This document shows positions 1-12,900 of a DNA stretch of 64,000 bases, one piece after another (the first letter of the stretch is position 1; each line of letters starts with the position of its first letter). Under the pieces are notes generated by a model, which worked only from the letters and a program-made list of their open reading frames with translations, was not told where the DNA came from and ran no database searches. Made by a program: the position numbers and the translations under genes. This DNA comes from Aptenodytes patagonicus (Eukaryota; Chordata; Aves; Sphenisciformes; Spheniscidae): NCBI RefSeq assembly GCF_965638725.1, contig NC_134954.1, forward strand, positions 6,691,001 through 6,755,000, written 5' to 3'.

Positions 1-3000
1 AGTACAGCCTCAAGGAATCCTTGACACAACAGATTCAAGCAGGAATTTTGAGTTTTATAAATCAGGCAACATCTGGGTTAATGTTGGATGAGCAGGCATC
101 GCTTTGCCTGTGGATATGGGGTAGACAGATTTCATGTCCCTGTTCCAGAACAGAGGGGATAAAATGCTCCCAGCCCTGTGCTGGAGGCAGGTGAAACTTG
201 TAGAACTCTTAGAAAAATAACTAATTAACCAAACCAGAACAGGTCACACATGGTCTGAGATAATCAGTTTGGGCAAATTCAGTCCAAGGTGTTGGTGTAG
301 CTAAACTGTAAACAGGTTAGTTTTGCAGAATGCTTCAGGAAAGGTACTTCTATGAACTCTGCATGCAATAGCATTTTTTCAAAATTATTTTCCTAGAAGT
401 GGTCCTTCTGGCATAGGTAAGGTTTCCATTGATGTTTATTAGGAGTGCTGAATACAACAATACAAAGCACAGGCAGTCTGAGATCCTCTTGAATGATGCA
501 TGTGAAGGAAACTATGTGAAACTGATACTGTTGATGAATTCTGTATACTCAGCAGCCGAAGGATGCTGAAGGCATTTTGTTTGGATGAAAAGGTATCTTT
601 CTAAAGTAAAGATGTATCTGCTTTATAATAGAATTGCTTTTCATCCTGACTTAAGCCTCATGAAATTATTCTGGATTTATACTATAGTAAGTGAGGTCAG
701 ATCAGGCCCATGACCTGTCTAACAGCTAGGTATCTCAGCTTATTGTTTTACTGTTTGAGTCACCCATGTTCATCTTAAAGGCATAGTGGAAAATGTTGAT
801 TTTATTATCCACCAGAGTTACTGTACTATGTTGAATAAATTCATATAGAGTGAATAATTAACTTCAATGTAAATCTTCTAGTTCTCCTTATGTAAGATAC
901 ATATTTCATGGGCGCAAAATTTATCACTCTGGCTGGTTTGATAGTCATCTCCTAGCAAAGATCAGTGCATATAGTTTTGGAAGAAGTTAAAATACCTGTT
1001 TTTCCCTCTTAAATTGTACCTTGTTCACTGTGTAATGCTGTACATAGAAGACCGAGGAAAATTCCATGGATTATCAGTTTATATGTTTGAAGCATAACAT
1101 TTCTTCATTGTTATCCTCTAACTTCTAGTAATTAAATACTTTTGATGGTCATAAATGTATCCAGCCGTGTTTGAGTCCAGGCTGACTCTTTCAGGTAGTG
1201 AAGCTTCAGGCTGACTGGATGATATTTAAAGAACTTTCCACTTCATACTACTCTGTTAATAACTACCTGATACCATAATTATACCCTGCCTCTTCTTTTG
1301 AAAATTAGTAATGTGCTTCAGCAGTTGCAACATCTTTATTTTTTTACATATACAGGTATATGTATTTATATAGCTAGTTACTTTGACCTTTCGGTGCTCT
1401 CCTGTTTTAAAGGTTTACAAGCATCCTCTTTGCTGCATTAGGAGTGGATCTATTTTTGTATCGTCTTTCTTTATAAGACCCAGTGCTCATCATTCTACAG
1501 GTGTATTAGATTCTTTCTTTCTATGTTTAGAGGACTGTATTCTGCAATCAAGACTTCTTTCCCTAATGCCAGACAAAAAGAACAGCAACAAAAGAAAATG
1601 GGCTCTTGAGTCAGCATTTGTAATGTGCATTGTTGTCGTGGAAGCAGCTGCGTGTGGAAACAAGGCAAATAGAATTTGAAATGAAGAGCTGGAAGAGAAA
1701 TTGCCAATTGCCTTCAGGGATGGAGAAAACTATTGGGCCTGATTGCCAATTAACTGCTGTTTTTTCTGACAGCTTTGATAACAGGTCAAAAATGTGGCAG
1801 GAACTGCTGCTTGGCCTGCTTGCTTTATCCTTTGTGGTGCTCAGCCACAGACGCTCCTCTGCACACAAAGAAATACCACGATGGTATCAACAGAAGTTTG
1901 TATCTGTATTAATGTTGGATGTGGAACGTTTCCGGGAGACGCCAGTGAATTGTCCATAAATACAAAAAGGCTTCCAGGTGTAGCAGGCAGGCTAGGGATA
2001 GATGAATATTGTCAGTTCACATTAAGCATGTTGGCGAGGTCTTAAAAGAGGATCAAGGGCACTTTCTCAGCATAAAACCAGTGCTTGTACCTACCCTGTT
2101 CTGGGTCAGCAGGAGATGGTTTAATGTAAGCATAGACTACAGAAAATCTAAGTGTCATATGAACACTACCAGAGTACAGAGAAATCTGTTCTCTGTAATC
2201 GAATATATCTTTCAGCAGGTAGTCATAGTTCCAATAGACGTGCACCTTTGGAGGCTTAATGTTAAATCTTGTCAGAACTGCCTGTGGACTGAGTTATCTT
2301 GGGTGATGATAAACCTGCGTGTGCAAGGCATTTATTAGCTGAGATAGAAGGTCTCTGTTTCTATATTGAAATTGTCTGAAATGACTAAGTAGTTTAGGTG
2401 TTGCCTCTGCTCAAACTAGATCTCCTGAATGACAGAACCATGATTGAAGCACTTCTGCCATTTAATTGACCAGCTAATTTACCCTGTAATTATATAATAG
2501 GCTATTTAAGACTCTCTTTAGAGCAGAGGTATTAGCTTTATCTGCTTCATTCAAGAACAGATGTTTCTACTGTGTTACTGAAATAATCAACGTCTTTGGA
2601 AATCAAAGATTGCTATTTTCTGAAGTAGAATATGATGGAAAATCTAAATTATGAATAGTAAAAGGGGAGGAGTGAAACTAATTGCATTGCAACTTTGCAG
2701 AAATCGTTTTTGATAAAATCTGACTCATGGTAATGGCAAATAGTTAAAAAACATTAACAGTATGACAGAAGTGGTGTTGTCTTTTGCACCTGCGTGGCTA
2801 AATATTTCACTGACGCTTTGGCATGCTGTTTCTGTATTTCAGAGGACTGTCTTCTGCCTTTTTGCAGCTTCAGAGTCCTTTAAATTTCCTTAGTAATTTG
2901 GATTTAAATGTTTAATTTTTCCCCCCGATTTTTCTACAGTTCATTATTTCTTTATTTTTAATTGCCACATCAGGTTTCCAATCAGGGTACTTGCACTTCC

Positions 3001-6000
3001 AGAAACATCTGTGTGTAAGGTCATTTTTTCTGAATATATATTTTAAATTTTTTTTCTTTTGAGTATGAAGACTGGTACATGCTGCTAGTAAGCTTAGCAA
3101 AATGGATGAGTAGGATTTTAGTACTTAAATAAGATCGAGTGACATGAAGGAAAAAGACTTAACTCACCACACACCCTCAAGGCCATATCCTGTGTGACCC
3201 ACAGGAACAGTCCCAGTGAAGACAGAGAAAATACTAACCTGAGTAAAGTAGACAGGATCTCATTAAAATAACCCCCTGTTGTTTAAGAACTCTTTTTATA
3301 TAGCATCATGGAAGAAAACTAAATTACTATGGGAACTTTAAATAGCATCATGGAAGAAAGGTAAACTACTGACTTAAAAGAAGCAGAAACTTTTGCTGAG
3401 TTGAGAATCAGTTACATAGTGCACATAACTTGTTTTTTTCCTCCATCTTATACAGCAGTGTAAGTGTAGATAAATAAATGCTTATGTTGCAGATAGGGCC
3501 CAAATAAATATTTTTACTTTTGTACTTTGAGACAGTAGTCACATACTGTTGTGACAAAAATTTTCTTGTATTTTCTTGAATGGTCTGGCAATACAGTTGC
3601 TATCTTAGAAGATTTCACCACATCTCATGTTATTTGTTTTCCTTAAAACCCTGACCCCCAGTTGAAGTTTGTTACATGAGAATCTTAACTTCCAAGTCAT
3701 TTTCTTTTTGAAGGAAATGTCTAACTGATGGTTTCAGATAAGCACAAACTTCAAAACATAAACCCCAAAGATTAAAAAAAAAAATCCACCAACAAACGAG
3801 AAAAATAAAGTGTAAAAAATGTTCTTTAAAACAAAGTCACGGTATTTTATAGTGTTTTGAACAAATATTTGCTTTGTTTTTTCAAAATACTATTTTTAAA
3901 TAAAGTTAAGGGCTACTCATTGCTAGCTCATGAGCATTGCTCGTGTCGTTATGCATACAGGTTTAGCTACATATAGGATACCTCGTTCAGCATTTGGTTT
4001 TTTTAGTTCTAGAAACCTTTCCACCATTTCCTGTGGAGTATTTTTTTTCATTACAAACAGATCAAGAATTCTTAGTGAGTACTTCATAGTATAGTTTATT
4101 CTCTCCCAGAGTTCTCTTACCAGCAGTAAAAACAGTAGCAAAAAGATTGTCCCATTGCCTATTGTATTAGAAAATCAAAGGTAAAAACTTAATTTGCATT
4201 TATGAAAATACTGTTGAGGGAATCAAAACCATCCTATTAAAAACTGCCCAGCAATCTAAACGTGTGCACAGTTACAGTTAAAACACCTCTAAAAAGCTGA
4301 GGTTTTCATTTAATAACTCTTATTTATATAGAATATGAATATAAATGATGAAAAGTTTATCATTCTGGATTCAACAAAAGGCAAAATAGTAGGAGGAATG
4401 CCATAATACATAGTTTTGGATTGGTAGGTTTGAGTAAAATTACCAATCCCAATATCCTGGTCAAGTTCTAATTTCTGGCTACCTGAATCTCCATCCAGTG
4501 ACATGCTTTCCAACATAGTATTCAAATATGTTGAATAACTATATGTTTCTTAATATTTGCATATCAATTTTTAATCCGGATGGGTTTTTTCTTTGTTTTG
4601 GGGTTTTTTTTTTTTGTTAAGTGGTATCATGTCTCCTTTTTCTCCTGAAAGATACTGTGTAAATATGAGGACATTAGAATATTGACAGCCTTAGGCATTG
4701 GATACAGTGGGAATTCCCACTTTCTGTGTAGCTGGAGGTAGCTACAGAAGAAAGAAAGGCTGACCCTGTGCTCTTCGCTCTCCAAGCAAACATGGACAAC
4801 CCGTGAACGCCATGCAAACAAACAGGTTGTGCTGTACTTCTCATTTGGTCTCATTTCATAGGGAGGCAGGGAGAGCCAATTTGTAGTAAACGTTCTACCC
4901 AGTTGCAGAATATGTCAGGCTTCGACATCACTAATACAGTAGTGTGATATCTTTCTCAGTGAAATAATCTCCAGCAGTGATGTCACCGCTTATAATTCTG
5001 AAATCAGGAGACGCTTCAGTGGTTAATGTAGCGAGGCAACGTTATACCTGTTTGTGGCTGACCACAGCTAATTTGTTTTGTATTAAAATTTCACAGTAGA
5101 GTAGGTATAACTCACATCAGCGGTATTGTATGCACTCCTTTGTAAACCTCCAGGAAAGGTCTGACTTCTTGGCACGATCCTCCAGCAAACCGCAGCTGAT
5201 GTAGTGCCCTGCTGCCTATTGTCTCATGTGCTGGTGACCTGTGCGATTGCTTCATTTGTATTTTTTCTCATTGTCAGGTTGTGAAGGATTGAAAGAAAAC
5301 TGATGCAGCTATAATGGGGAAGAAATTATTTTCTGACAGAAACTCAGGTTGATAATGTTTAATCTCCTTTATTCTGAACCAAATTCTGATTCCATTATTA
5401 CAGCCTTACAGCAGACCTTAGAAGGGATCCTGTTGTTGCAGGCATTGTGCAACCATCTAGTTATGGGGCAGTCCCTGCACTGGGAAAGTTTGTAACCTAA
5501 TTAGTCAGGACATACAAAGGTGGGAAAGAAAGGTGCAGTCTTGGCCAAGGGCATCCAGCAGGTCCATGGTAAAACCAGTTGTTGAATTCGGGTCTCCCCT
5601 TTTCCCCTTCCAGTGTCTCGTCCAGTGGGTAATAGTACATTCTGTTGATAGGCGTGATTTTGGGGGGAGAAGCACCTGCATATAGCAGATCTGAATATAA
5701 TTATTATGAGCAAATAATAACCTGGCCATTACAGGAAAATTTTTCTTGCTCTCAAGCAAAAACACTAAACCAGAAGGGAAAACGTACACAAGGACAACTT
5801 CGATGAAAATATTAATGTAAGGTGGATTTTTTGTCATTTTTGGCTTATAAAGTAAAAGCAAAGACAAAGCTTTTACTTTATGGTAGGCACAGCACCACCT
5901 GTAGCACAGTGCTCTCTACAGCCTCACATGCAGATGGGTGCTGCCATAGGCTTACCTTGTCTGCGCCAATGGCATGTGCACGGTGGAAAATGGCAAATGC

Positions 6001-6849
6001 ACATATAAGCTTCGTATTGAGACAATTGCGTGTGACTTCTTTACAAACTTGCGCTTACTAACAAGGGTCTGAATCATTCTGTTGTAGTAAAGCTTCAGTA
6101 AGAGGAAATGGGCAAGGATCTGTCATGGGGGTTTATCAACCCTTGCTAAGGTGCCTTCTGTTTTGTTTTGCTTTTTTATGGAGTTGGGTAGAGAAAGTAG
6201 ATTCACATTGAGACTCCAGTCTTTGTGCTCAGTAAAAGCCTTTATTCGGCTCTTTGACAGTGTTATGAGACAATAGGCTTGTCAGAATTGTGAAGTAAAG
6301 GTCAGGAGGTGGTTAACTTCTGCAGCAGCTGTGGAAAGGCTCACCAGCATTCACCCACTGATTGTAAGCACTTTTCAAGTGCTTACAACTTGAAAGTGTC
6401 CCATTGAGGTTTACTGCTGTTCAAATGTTGGAGTGCTCAGTGCTTTGCAGGACTAGATCCCAGCACTAAACACTAATTGGCAAAGATACTGCATTGCACT
6501 TAGAAATTAGTTTTTCTAAAAATTGTTTGTTGAAATGTAAGGCGATGATTTTAATGTTGGAAAACCGCTTGAGCAATGGAGGTAGATTGTTGGTCAGTGC
6601 TTATTCTATGCCAATGAAAAGATCAAGTGTATGAAAACAGGTGCTGCTATTGTGAATTCTCAGTCACTATTACAGTGAAAAGAACTGCTAGGTGTTTGAT
6701 GTACTTTAAAGTGTTGTTTGTAATGCTTTAAGTGTGCCAGGCTTGGAAACGTCATTCAGGTCTGGTACCTTGTATTGAAAAGATCAGTAACTTGTATTAG
6801 TATGTGCTTGGAATTAAAGCCTTATATATTTCCTGTTTATTATTATTAG
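1..6849. other. PLS1 5' flank or first intron, no coding exon seen
   Basis: No stretch here reads as a known protein exon with matching splice sites on either strand; the open frames are short and look like chance. The segment ends in a splice acceptor (TTATTATTAG, AG at 6848-6849), so the first PLS1 exon or exons are non-coding and lie further upstream, either here unrecognised or outside the window. There is no CpG island, so the main PLS1 promoter is probably not in this segment. It holds a diverged 42-bp duplication near 3301-3359 and a strong short inverted repeat at 6362-6388. Confidence 0.6.
6362..6388. repeat. Perfect 12-bp inverted repeat, 3-base spacer
   Basis: TTGTAAGCACTT, spacer TTC, then AAGTGCTTACAA. 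An additional near-match (CTTGAAAGTG) follows directly. It lies about 460 bp before the PLS1 first coding exon. As RNA it would form a short tight hairpin, too short for a typical microRNA precursor. Confidence 0.8.
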
Positions 6850-6958
6850 GTATAAGCAATTGAGGACAACACTTCTTGCTGTCCAAAGATGGAAAACAAC
6901 GTAACTACTATCTCTCGTGAAGAGCTCGAAGAACTAAGAGAAGCATTCAGTAAAATAG
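6850..6958 (+). CDS. PLS1: PLS1 exon with start codon (codons 1-23)
   Basis: The exon follows acceptor AG at 6848-6849 and has 39 nt of 5' UTR. The ATG is at 6889-6891 in context AAAGATGG (purine at -3, G at +4). It encodes the N-terminus and first helix of EF-hand 1 ([14 protein letters not shown]) and ends after one base of codon 24; donor GTATGT. Intron 6959-10353 contains no exon or repeat I can name, only a perfect 10-bp inverted repeat at 9163-9189. Confidence 0.93.
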
Positions 6959-9900
6959 GTATGTTTTAAATAAGAAAATAATAAGGATGCCATTGACATT
7001 GCAAAGCCGTGTAGGATTTGTGGAAGAAATCTTTACGGATCACTTTGTTTTGATAGGACCATGTCTTCCTTCTATGTTGCCAGTAATATCTAAGAAAATA
7101 AGAATGTTTACATAAAACCTCTTATTTTCACTGAAACTATGTGTGTTTATTCATTTCTTTCAACTTCAGCAATGAAAACAGATACATTTTCTTGCTGGGC
7201 AGCTGCATTATTTGTGCCATTCTATATGCAGCACGATAGGTCCCAAAATTCAGGTTTTTGAACTCCTTAAATCTGAAAAAAAAATGATTAAACGTCAATT
7301 GTTAAATATATTCTCATGTTGGATTACTGACGCTTTGCTTTACTTGCATGCTTTGGTGAACTAGTAATTTCTCTTTCCATTTATTGGATCAGATTTTACA
7401 TTGTAAGTAAGCTAAACTTGGAGATTTTTTGATCTTGCTTTTGTAGCTAGCAGATGTTAATAAATAACTGTACAATTTTGTATGCTTGACAGGATGTTTG
7501 CAGATTAATCAGAGAGTAAACAGAAAGAGTGAGAAATTATATAGCAACTAACCCTTATTTCCAAATTGCAATACCATTGTGAATGTTAAAGTTCACATCT
7601 GCTTTATTTCTTGTTTGCCGCAGTTCTGTGGGAGTGATGTGTAACTGTGCGGCTCAGCAAATCAAACGAACGCATTTGTAATCATTCATAATGGGGGAAC
7701 AGGGTTGCTTTAAGCAGAAAGTCTTAAATATTACGAGTCTTCAGCTTGGTAAAGAGACTATTGGGAAGCTGTACGTTAGTGATCTGTAAGACCGTGAGTA
7801 GTGTGAAGAAGGAGTTACTCAGTTTCTGTCAATCCAGGGATCACGTGATGCCCAGTAGAGAATCAGAAAGCTTAAAATAAAAAGTAGTACCTTTTCTTCA
7901 TGGCAAATAATAAAACCATGAACCCATTGACTCGGAATGTTGTTGAGACCAAAAAGAGTAGAAATGCTAAAGGAGTAAGATAGATCCATGGAAGGTAATT
8001 CATGAGTTGCTATTAAACAATCTAAACAAACTATCTTGACATAGTCTGTAGCTCAAGAAGTCTGCAGCCTGCAGGAGCTGGAAAGACAGACCAACGAAAA
8101 GAGCACTGTATACATTATCAGTCTACTGGGAGGTGTTAGGATAGGTAGATACTCACTGGTATTGTCTGACAGCTTTTCTGTTTGGCTTTCACCATCTGCA
8201 TTCCTTCTCTTTCTCCCTTTCCTTCCTGCATGTTTTCACATTTCTGCTCTAAGAATTGTCTGTACTACTCCAACTCACTGAAAAGCATTTTCTTCCTTAC
8301 TGTATTATGCTTTCTGTAAAATATAAAAAATTAAGCATCGTTTAGCTTTTTTTTTTTTTTCATTTTTATGGATAAATTGCTTGCAGCTATATTGGTAAAC
8401 TGAGAGAAAAGGCATGTATTTAACTCTCTGCTTGTCATCATGGAAACTTATCCTCAGTGAAAGATGAACCTAGAGAAATAAAATAGCTGGTAATCTGAGT
8501 GAGCTCATGAGCACGTCCTCTGCTTTTTAGACCATCCCTGTTATTACGTGTGTTGTTACATGTCTGCAAGCCAGACAGTGGATGGATTAATACATATGCA
8601 GACATAAAGTTTGTTTGTGTAGTGATTTGTGAATTGTTGGTAGTATCAAAAACACAAAAAGAGATATTTTTTTAACAGGTGTTTTTAGCCTTTTGTCAGC
8701 AGTGAAATGTGGCCTTCTTATGAAGCTGTACGGAAGCTACTTAGTGTAGTATGGATTACAGGGAAATTACTGTATAGCAGTCAATTATGGCTAGAGATGA
8801 AAGCATGTTTCTCTGCTTGCCCTTCTGTAATGTGATGTGTATTCATCCATTCCAGTATTATTGGCTGAGTTCTGATATAGAGACAATATGAAGAGAGGTC
8901 TTTTAACTAGTAAACAGAAAAAACCAGAAGTGGGAGCACCTTGACAATTCGGAAAAGTGGCCACATCATTTTGCTTCTGTTTCTGACTCGTGTTACTTGT
9001 GACGTTCTCTTAAATTACTTATCTTAGATGCATCATTTGTCAAACTGGGAAAGTACTATTAATTCATATTTTTCAAGAGCTCTAATATGATTATGAAAGA
9101 GACTGAAAATTGTTGTTAAACATGGAAAATATTTGCATTAAATATATGAAATGATGGGCATTATATCCAGCACTAGTTATGCTGGATATGATTTCTTGTA
9201 TTTGATTGAGCTTCATCTATACTGTGTATGGACTATAGCTTTTCTGCTTTTAAAAGTACTTCTCTCCATTGCATAGACATTGCACTACAGGTAAGGCTAT
9301 TTTAATGGGCGTTCTCAAATTCTGCTTGTATAGATATGTGTATACATATATATGGAAATATGCATAGATATAAAAAAAATTGGGAACAGTTAATGTTTCA
9401 TTTATGCATTACATTGGATAAAACCATAGGTTTGTAAAATGGTGCTTTATTATACTAAGACAAGAATTCAAGACAGCTTTCTGCACACAGATTGGCCTAA
9501 GGTGGAAGTACGAAGGGTATTTTTATGATTTTGGTGCTGCTTCATTATTTGTCATGAGTAACACAAATTATACTGAATTTTTCTTAATTTATTCTTATGT
9601 GATACAGCTATTCATTTCTTTCCACAATCGTGGAGCTATACCATACCTCGTGTTGAAAAAAGCATTCGCATACTTTGCTGTTCATGGACATTCCTGACAT
9701 GCGGTCTTGGGAGCCAAGTATAAGTGAAGGTGGCAGTACAAATTGCTCCCAACAGAGCTAGTTAATAGATTAAGGAAGGTCACCTTTTAATAAACAGATA
9801 CAGATCATCCCAGATTTATCTTCACAGGTAAGCCTAACCACATCAAAAGTTTTGAGGAACAGGAAATGTCTATCAGATACTAGGATAAGAAACAAAATGC

Positions 9901-12900
9901 AGAGTCAGGTAGAGTTCTTGTGTAAGTAGTTTTTCGTGTGTAAGTGTGCTCTCCTAATGACAACTTGCATCAGATTAGAGTTTACTGATTGCAAATGGTA
10001 AAATATTGACGGTAGGAATATAATAATTGATCTCCCTTTCACTTGAAGGTTTATAGAGAATTTTGTTGGGAGTCTTAAAAAAAGCTTAAACTTTGCTATT
10101 TACAAATACGCCATCTTGTTATAGCTGTGCTTTGGGATTATAAGATAGTTCCTGAGAAAATACATAACAAGATGGCACAACTCCTAACCAGTTGTGCCTC
10201 TAATCTACAAGTATTCCTTCACGCTTACTTATCTATGTCAGAAGAAATACTCATCTCCTAGAACTGTATTTCTCATACTTTATTTATTCTCAACAGTTAC
10301 TATACTTGGTTCTTTACGTAAGTATAAAAACAACTTGTGCTTTCATTTTACAGATATTGACAACAGCGGGTATGTCAGTGATTATGAGCTTCAAGACCTG
10401 TTTAAAGAAGCAAGCCTACCCTTGCCTGGTTACAAAGTCCGGGAGATTGTAGAAAAAATCATTGCAGTGACAGATAGCAACAAGGACGGGAGAATCAACT
10501 TTGAAGAATTTGTCTCTGTAAGACGTTCCCTTTGGATGTTTCTCTACTGTCTGATATCTCTTGAGAACTAGGATAGAAAACTGAATTAAGTGGTACAACT
10601 AAGTACTATTTTGATACAAATAACTAGTATTTTGAGAATGGAAAAATTTTCTGTCACAATTTACAATAGCCTATGTAATTATTTTCCAGTCTTTATATTT
10701 CACTCTCCCATTTAATTTAATAGATCTCATTTGGGCAACATGTGAGAGCACAGTAGTTTCAATCAGTTCTACCTTCTATTTCCTCAAAGATGAGGGGATG
10801 GACTGCAAATTATAGGAACTGTTTGGTCAGCCCTTGCCCTGACAAAAGAGTAGCTAATTAGATACTGGCCTCTGAATTCTCTTAGTGATAAACTAATGTT
10901 TGCGCTACTATGCTTAATGTCTGTACTAAAGGCTACTTTTTACTGGGAGTGAGGTACAGTTTTTCACTTTTAGTGAACAGATTTGAACGGTTTAGACTTT
11001 TTTTAATGTGGATCACTGGCTAGTGTGCTTTATTTAAGAGAAACAAAAACTTTTCAGGCTGTTGATTTGTGTATGTGTTTGGGGATGATTAGTTTTTGCT
11101 TTGAATTTAGAGTACTGCTGCTAATTGCAGCAGGTTACTTGTTGAACTAGTTATTGATCCTTCTTTCCAAGATTCTAATTTGCAGTGGTTCATAGGTGAG
11201 ATGCAAATATTTGCATCCAGGTATTGAACTGTATCTGTTACTTATACTTCATTGTCAGTTTTGAGATTTCTACAGTATTTGGGCACATTTAGAACATATC
11301 AGTATATCCAATGTGGTTTACAGTGCAGGCAGGTGGAAAATAGTGTCAGCTTGCTTAAGGGCATGTGTAACTGTCACATAGTAACCTTTTACTGTAAAGC
11401 ATACGATGAAGTAAGTGGAAGAAATATGCTATAGTAATTGAAAATGTGTGTATCTTCAGTGTTTTCTTCAGTTTACCAAAACATCTATGGAAAAATTGTG
11501 TAGATTGTTGCATATCTACTTTTTTAGATAGCATGGCTTAATAAAGGTAGCACTTGAAGTACTCACTGAGAAACAATATATTAGATATCCAGTATGCAAG
11601 TTTCATGAAGGGATTTAAACTAGTTTTACCCATACGGTGATTCCCCCCCCCCCCCGAACATAAGTCAATGTAAATACCAAAGAAAGGCAGTCAGGTTGAT
11701 TACTGACTGACTCTAGAGTACTTACATGAGTTATCACTTAGTTATTTGAAGGTATGCTCAATCACAAAATGCTCTCTATTTTTCTTATTCAAGATAATTC
11801 AGGAATTGAAAAGTAAAGATGTTAGCAAATCTTTCCGAAAATCAATAAACAAAAAGCAAGGTATTACAGCAATTGGAGGAACATCAGCAATATCTACTGA
11901 GGGGACACAGCACTCTTATTCAGGTAAGAAATAATTAAACACGAGCAGATTTTGCATGGAGGAAGACTCTTTAAATTTGCACTACAGCAGGAAAAAAAAA
12001 AAAACTGGAAAAAGTTGCTGTTGAAAGCAAATTAATACAGAGAAAGCATGTGGAGATGGGCAAGATAAGTGTGGGTGATAGTTTATTAAAATGTGGGCTG
12101 TTCAGTTGTTGTTAGTTTTATGCTGCACTCAGAGATAAGTCTTTGCCAGAGCAAAAATGAAAGCAAGCACTGACAGCATGTGGGGGCAGGGGAAGAAGGC
12201 CCCTTTGGCGTACTTCTAGTAATGCTAGTCAAGTTTTTGGCTTCATTACGTGCTAATCTACTCCTATTCCTATATTCAGATAAAAATGAATCCCCATTTT
12301 CAGTTCCATCTTAGTGTTAACTAAGATGAAAAAAAAAAAAAAACAACCCCACACATCATTTCTGGATGGAAGGGCCTTCTCGGCTGTCTCTGTGCCATTA
12401 CAGAATTGTTCACTCCCATATGATTTTTGCATAGCCCATCTCATACTTGAGAACTTGCTTTTAACATTTGATCTCTGTTTCTTTCTACCTCCCGCTGCTG
12501 CATGTCATTTAAGTTGGTAATTGTGCCCAATTGCATTGCAGCTCCTGCTCAGAATGTTAACTACGTTCCAGGATCACATTGCACTAAGCAATATTGCAAC
12601 TTTTTTATTGACTCAAGTCTGGGATTTGCTGTGGTTCCAGAAGTGTGTTAAGATTCTATATATGAGGAAGATTCACTTTAGTTAGCTAAAGGTGGTGATA
12701 CCCTCTCTCTGGGTATTATCTTTATGGCACCAGCTGCAGTTGGTATATCCCCAAAGCAGGGGATATATTCCATCTCAAAGGATGCCTGTAGGGGGGACAC
12801 CATCAGAGCTAGTTGTTTAGACTCCCTTTCATTTTCGGTGGAGAGAAACTGACCCCACTAGACTGCAATTCATCTGACCTGGCCTTATCAGCCATCTAGT

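Noticed and set aside
1383-2338. Overlapping open frames of about 85-109 codons on both strands upstream of PLS1
   Set aside because: Short, mutually overlapping, low in resemblance to any family I know, and without promoter or splice context.
3301-3359. 17-bp repeat TAGCATCATGGAAGAAA, 42 bp apart
   Set aside because: A diverged local duplication with no sign of transposon ends or function.
11643-11655. 13-base C run in PLS1 intron 2
   Set aside because: A plain homopolymer whose length may be a sequencing artefact; no function suggested.
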